The position numbers and the translations under genes were made by a program. Below are positions 5,692 through 6,518 of a stretch of DNA of 6,518 bases, piece by piece. Source of the DNA: a bacterium HR32 (lineage in GTDB: Bacteria > Sysuimicrobiota > Sysuimicrobiia > Sysuimicrobiales > Sysuimicrobiaceae); the NCBI GenBank assembly GCA_002898935.1, contig BEII01000103.1, positions 1-6,518 on the forward strand. The letters are read 5' to 3'. The stretch's first letter is position 1. Every line of letters starts with the position of its first letter. A model generated the notes under the pieces. It ran no database searches. It was not told the origin of the DNA and saw nothing but the letters and a program-made list of their open reading frames with translations.

Positions 5692-6447
5692 GTGGAAGCA
5701 CCGGTCGTGCTCGTGACGGGCGCTGGCAAGGGGATCGGCCAGGCGACGGCCCTGGCCTTCGCGGCCCGGGGAAACCGGGTCGCGGTGGTGAGCCGCTCCG
5801 CCGAGGCGGCCGAAGAGACGCTCCGCAGGGTACGGGCAGCCGGCGCGGAAGGCATCGCGGTCGCGGTGGACGTGGGCACCCCAGACGGCGCGCAGCGCGC
5901 GGTGCGCGCCACGGTGGACGCCTTCGGGCGGCTGGACGTGCTGGTGAACAACGCGGGGGTGTATCGGCAGGGCGACCTCCTGGAGACCGACCTGGCGTTG
6001 TGGGAAGAGGTGCTCCGTGTGAACCTCACCGGTCCCTTCCTGTGTGCGAAGCACGCGGCCGCGGTCATGGCGCGGCAAGGCGGTGGGGTGATCGTGAACG
6101 TGGCGTCGGAGGCCGGGCTGGTGGCCATCCCCCGGCAGCTGGCCTACAACGTGTCCAAAGCAGGGCTCGTCATGTTCACCAAGAGCCTCGCGGTGGATCT
6201 CGCTGCCCGCGGGATCCGCGTGAACTGCGTGTGCCCGGGGACCACGGACACCCCCTTGGTGCAGGAGGCGGTGCGGCGGGCGGCCGACCCGGAGGCCGCC
6301 CGCCGGCGCCTCGAGACCATCCGTCCCCTGGGCCGGCTCGGAAGGGCAGAGGAGATCGCGGAAGCCATCGTGTTCCTCGCCTCGGAGTCCTGCGGCTATG
6401 CCACCGGTGCCGTTCTCGCCGTCGATGGCGGCTACACCGCCCAGTAG
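5692..6447 (+). CDS. Short-chain dehydrogenase/reductase (classical SDR), 3-oxoacyl-ACP-reductase-like
   Basis: The 251-residue protein is a full-length classical SDR that oxidises an alcohol or reduces a ketone with NAD(P). The cofactor motif TGAGKGIG is at 9-16, D60 follows the third strand, NNAG is at 86-89, and N111, S139, Y152 and K156 (YNVSK) complete the catalytic tetrad. The C-terminal pattern CPGTTDTPL and AVDGGY is typical. Ser34-Arg35 after the second strand, rather than an acidic residue, hints at NADP(H), but this is weak evidence. GTG 5692 is chosen because GGGAGG lies five bases upstream and the fold starts a few residues later; GTG 5665 in the same frame would add nine residues without a ribosome site. 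Its place between a binding protein and an ABC ATPase suggests it acts on the imported compound or a derivative, rather than in fatty-acid synthesis. The substrate is unknown. Confidence 0.92.
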   Translation: MEAPVVLVTGAGKGIGQATALAFAARGNRVAVVSRSAEAAEETLRRVRAAGAEGIAVAVDVGTPDGAQRAVRATVDAFGRLDVLVNNAGVYRQGDLLETDLALWEEVLRVNLTGPFLCAKHAAAVMARQGGGVIVNVASEAGLVAIPRQLAYNVSKAGLVMFTKSLAVDLAARGIRVNCVCPGTTDTPLVQEAVRRAADPEAARRRLETIRPLGRLGRAEEIAEAIVFLASESCGYATGAVLAVDGGYTAQ

Positions 6448-6518
6448 CCCAGGGCCCGCCCTCCGCCTCGTCGGCGTGCACAAGGCGTTCCCAGGCGTGT
6501 GGGCGCTGAGGGGCGTGG
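6425..6518 (+). CDS. ABC transporter ATP-binding protein, sugar (RbsA/MglA) type, N-terminal fragment cut by window edge
   Basis: Only 31 codons are present. From the ATG at 6425 the frame reads through SDR's last 23 bp and gives LRLVGVHKAFPGVWALRGV at residues 13-31. This is the signature first strand of sugar-importer ATPases, where F-P-G-V-x-A-L-x-G-V precedes the A-loop and Walker A region. Walker A itself is beyond the window. ATG 6425 is the first in-frame start; the later GTG at 6476 would remove the first strand. No good ribosome site is seen, so coupling to SDR translation is likely. It would power the importer served by the binding protein encoded upstream. Confidence 0.75.
   Translation, partial: MAATPPSSPGPALRLVGVHKAFPGVWALRGV

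Noticed and set aside
4418..5701. A 427-codon minus-strand open frame opposite the binding protein
   Set aside because: It has no family motifs and mirrors the codon bias of the real gene on the + strand.
5651..5716. Possible 21-codon upstream peptide starting at ATG 5651
   Set aside because: It overlaps the dehydrogenase start, has no ribosome site of its own and no recognisable content.

Overview
The window is a gene-dense, strongly GC-rich bacterial segment with every recognisable gene on the + strand. Starts are a mix of ATG, GTG and TTG, with purine-rich Shine-Dalgarno sites and short overlaps between genes. The proteins look like those of a free-living, catabolically versatile bacterium. 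The HpaB protein and the DapA-type aldolase recall versions in thermophilic or Gram-positive-like lineages rather than the E. coli versions, but the sequence alone does not fix the phylum.

Module 1 (1-3539) is part of a 4-hydroxyphenylacetate (homoprotocatechuate) meta-cleavage operon. In order it holds the 3' part of a DapA-superfamily aldolase, probably the stand-in for HpaI. Next come a single-domain FAH-fold HpaG-type isomerase/decarboxylase, the HpaB oxygenase subunit and an HpaC-type flavin reductase. HpaC would reduce flavin for HpaB, which hydroxylates 4-hydroxyphenylacetate to homoprotocatechuate. HpaG and the aldolase act later, after ring cleavage, ending in pyruvate and succinate semialdehyde. 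The ring-cleaving dioxygenase (HpaD), the semialdehyde dehydrogenase (HpaE), the hydratase (HpaH) and a second HpaG half are not in the window and may lie upstream.

A 125-bp non-coding stretch (3540-3664) separates the modules. It is less GC-rich than its surroundings and contains two inverted repeats, so it is the best candidate for a promoter/operator region. I see no convincing intrinsic terminator or sigma-70 promoter in it.

Module 2 (3665 to the right edge) reads as GntR/HutC-family regulator, secreted type-I periplasmic binding protein, short-chain dehydrogenase, and the first codons of an ABC transporter ATPase of the RbsA/sugar type. This is the usual layout of a regulated import-and-oxidation operon, but its substrate cannot be read from sequence. 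Whether it feeds the hpa pathway or is an unrelated neighbour is open.

I find no mobile elements, tRNA or rRNA genes, CRISPR arrays or defence genes. The most interesting points are the altered DapA-type active site in an hpa context, the GGTCT/AGACC half-sites in two leaders of the regulator's operon, and the unassigned ligand of the binding protein.
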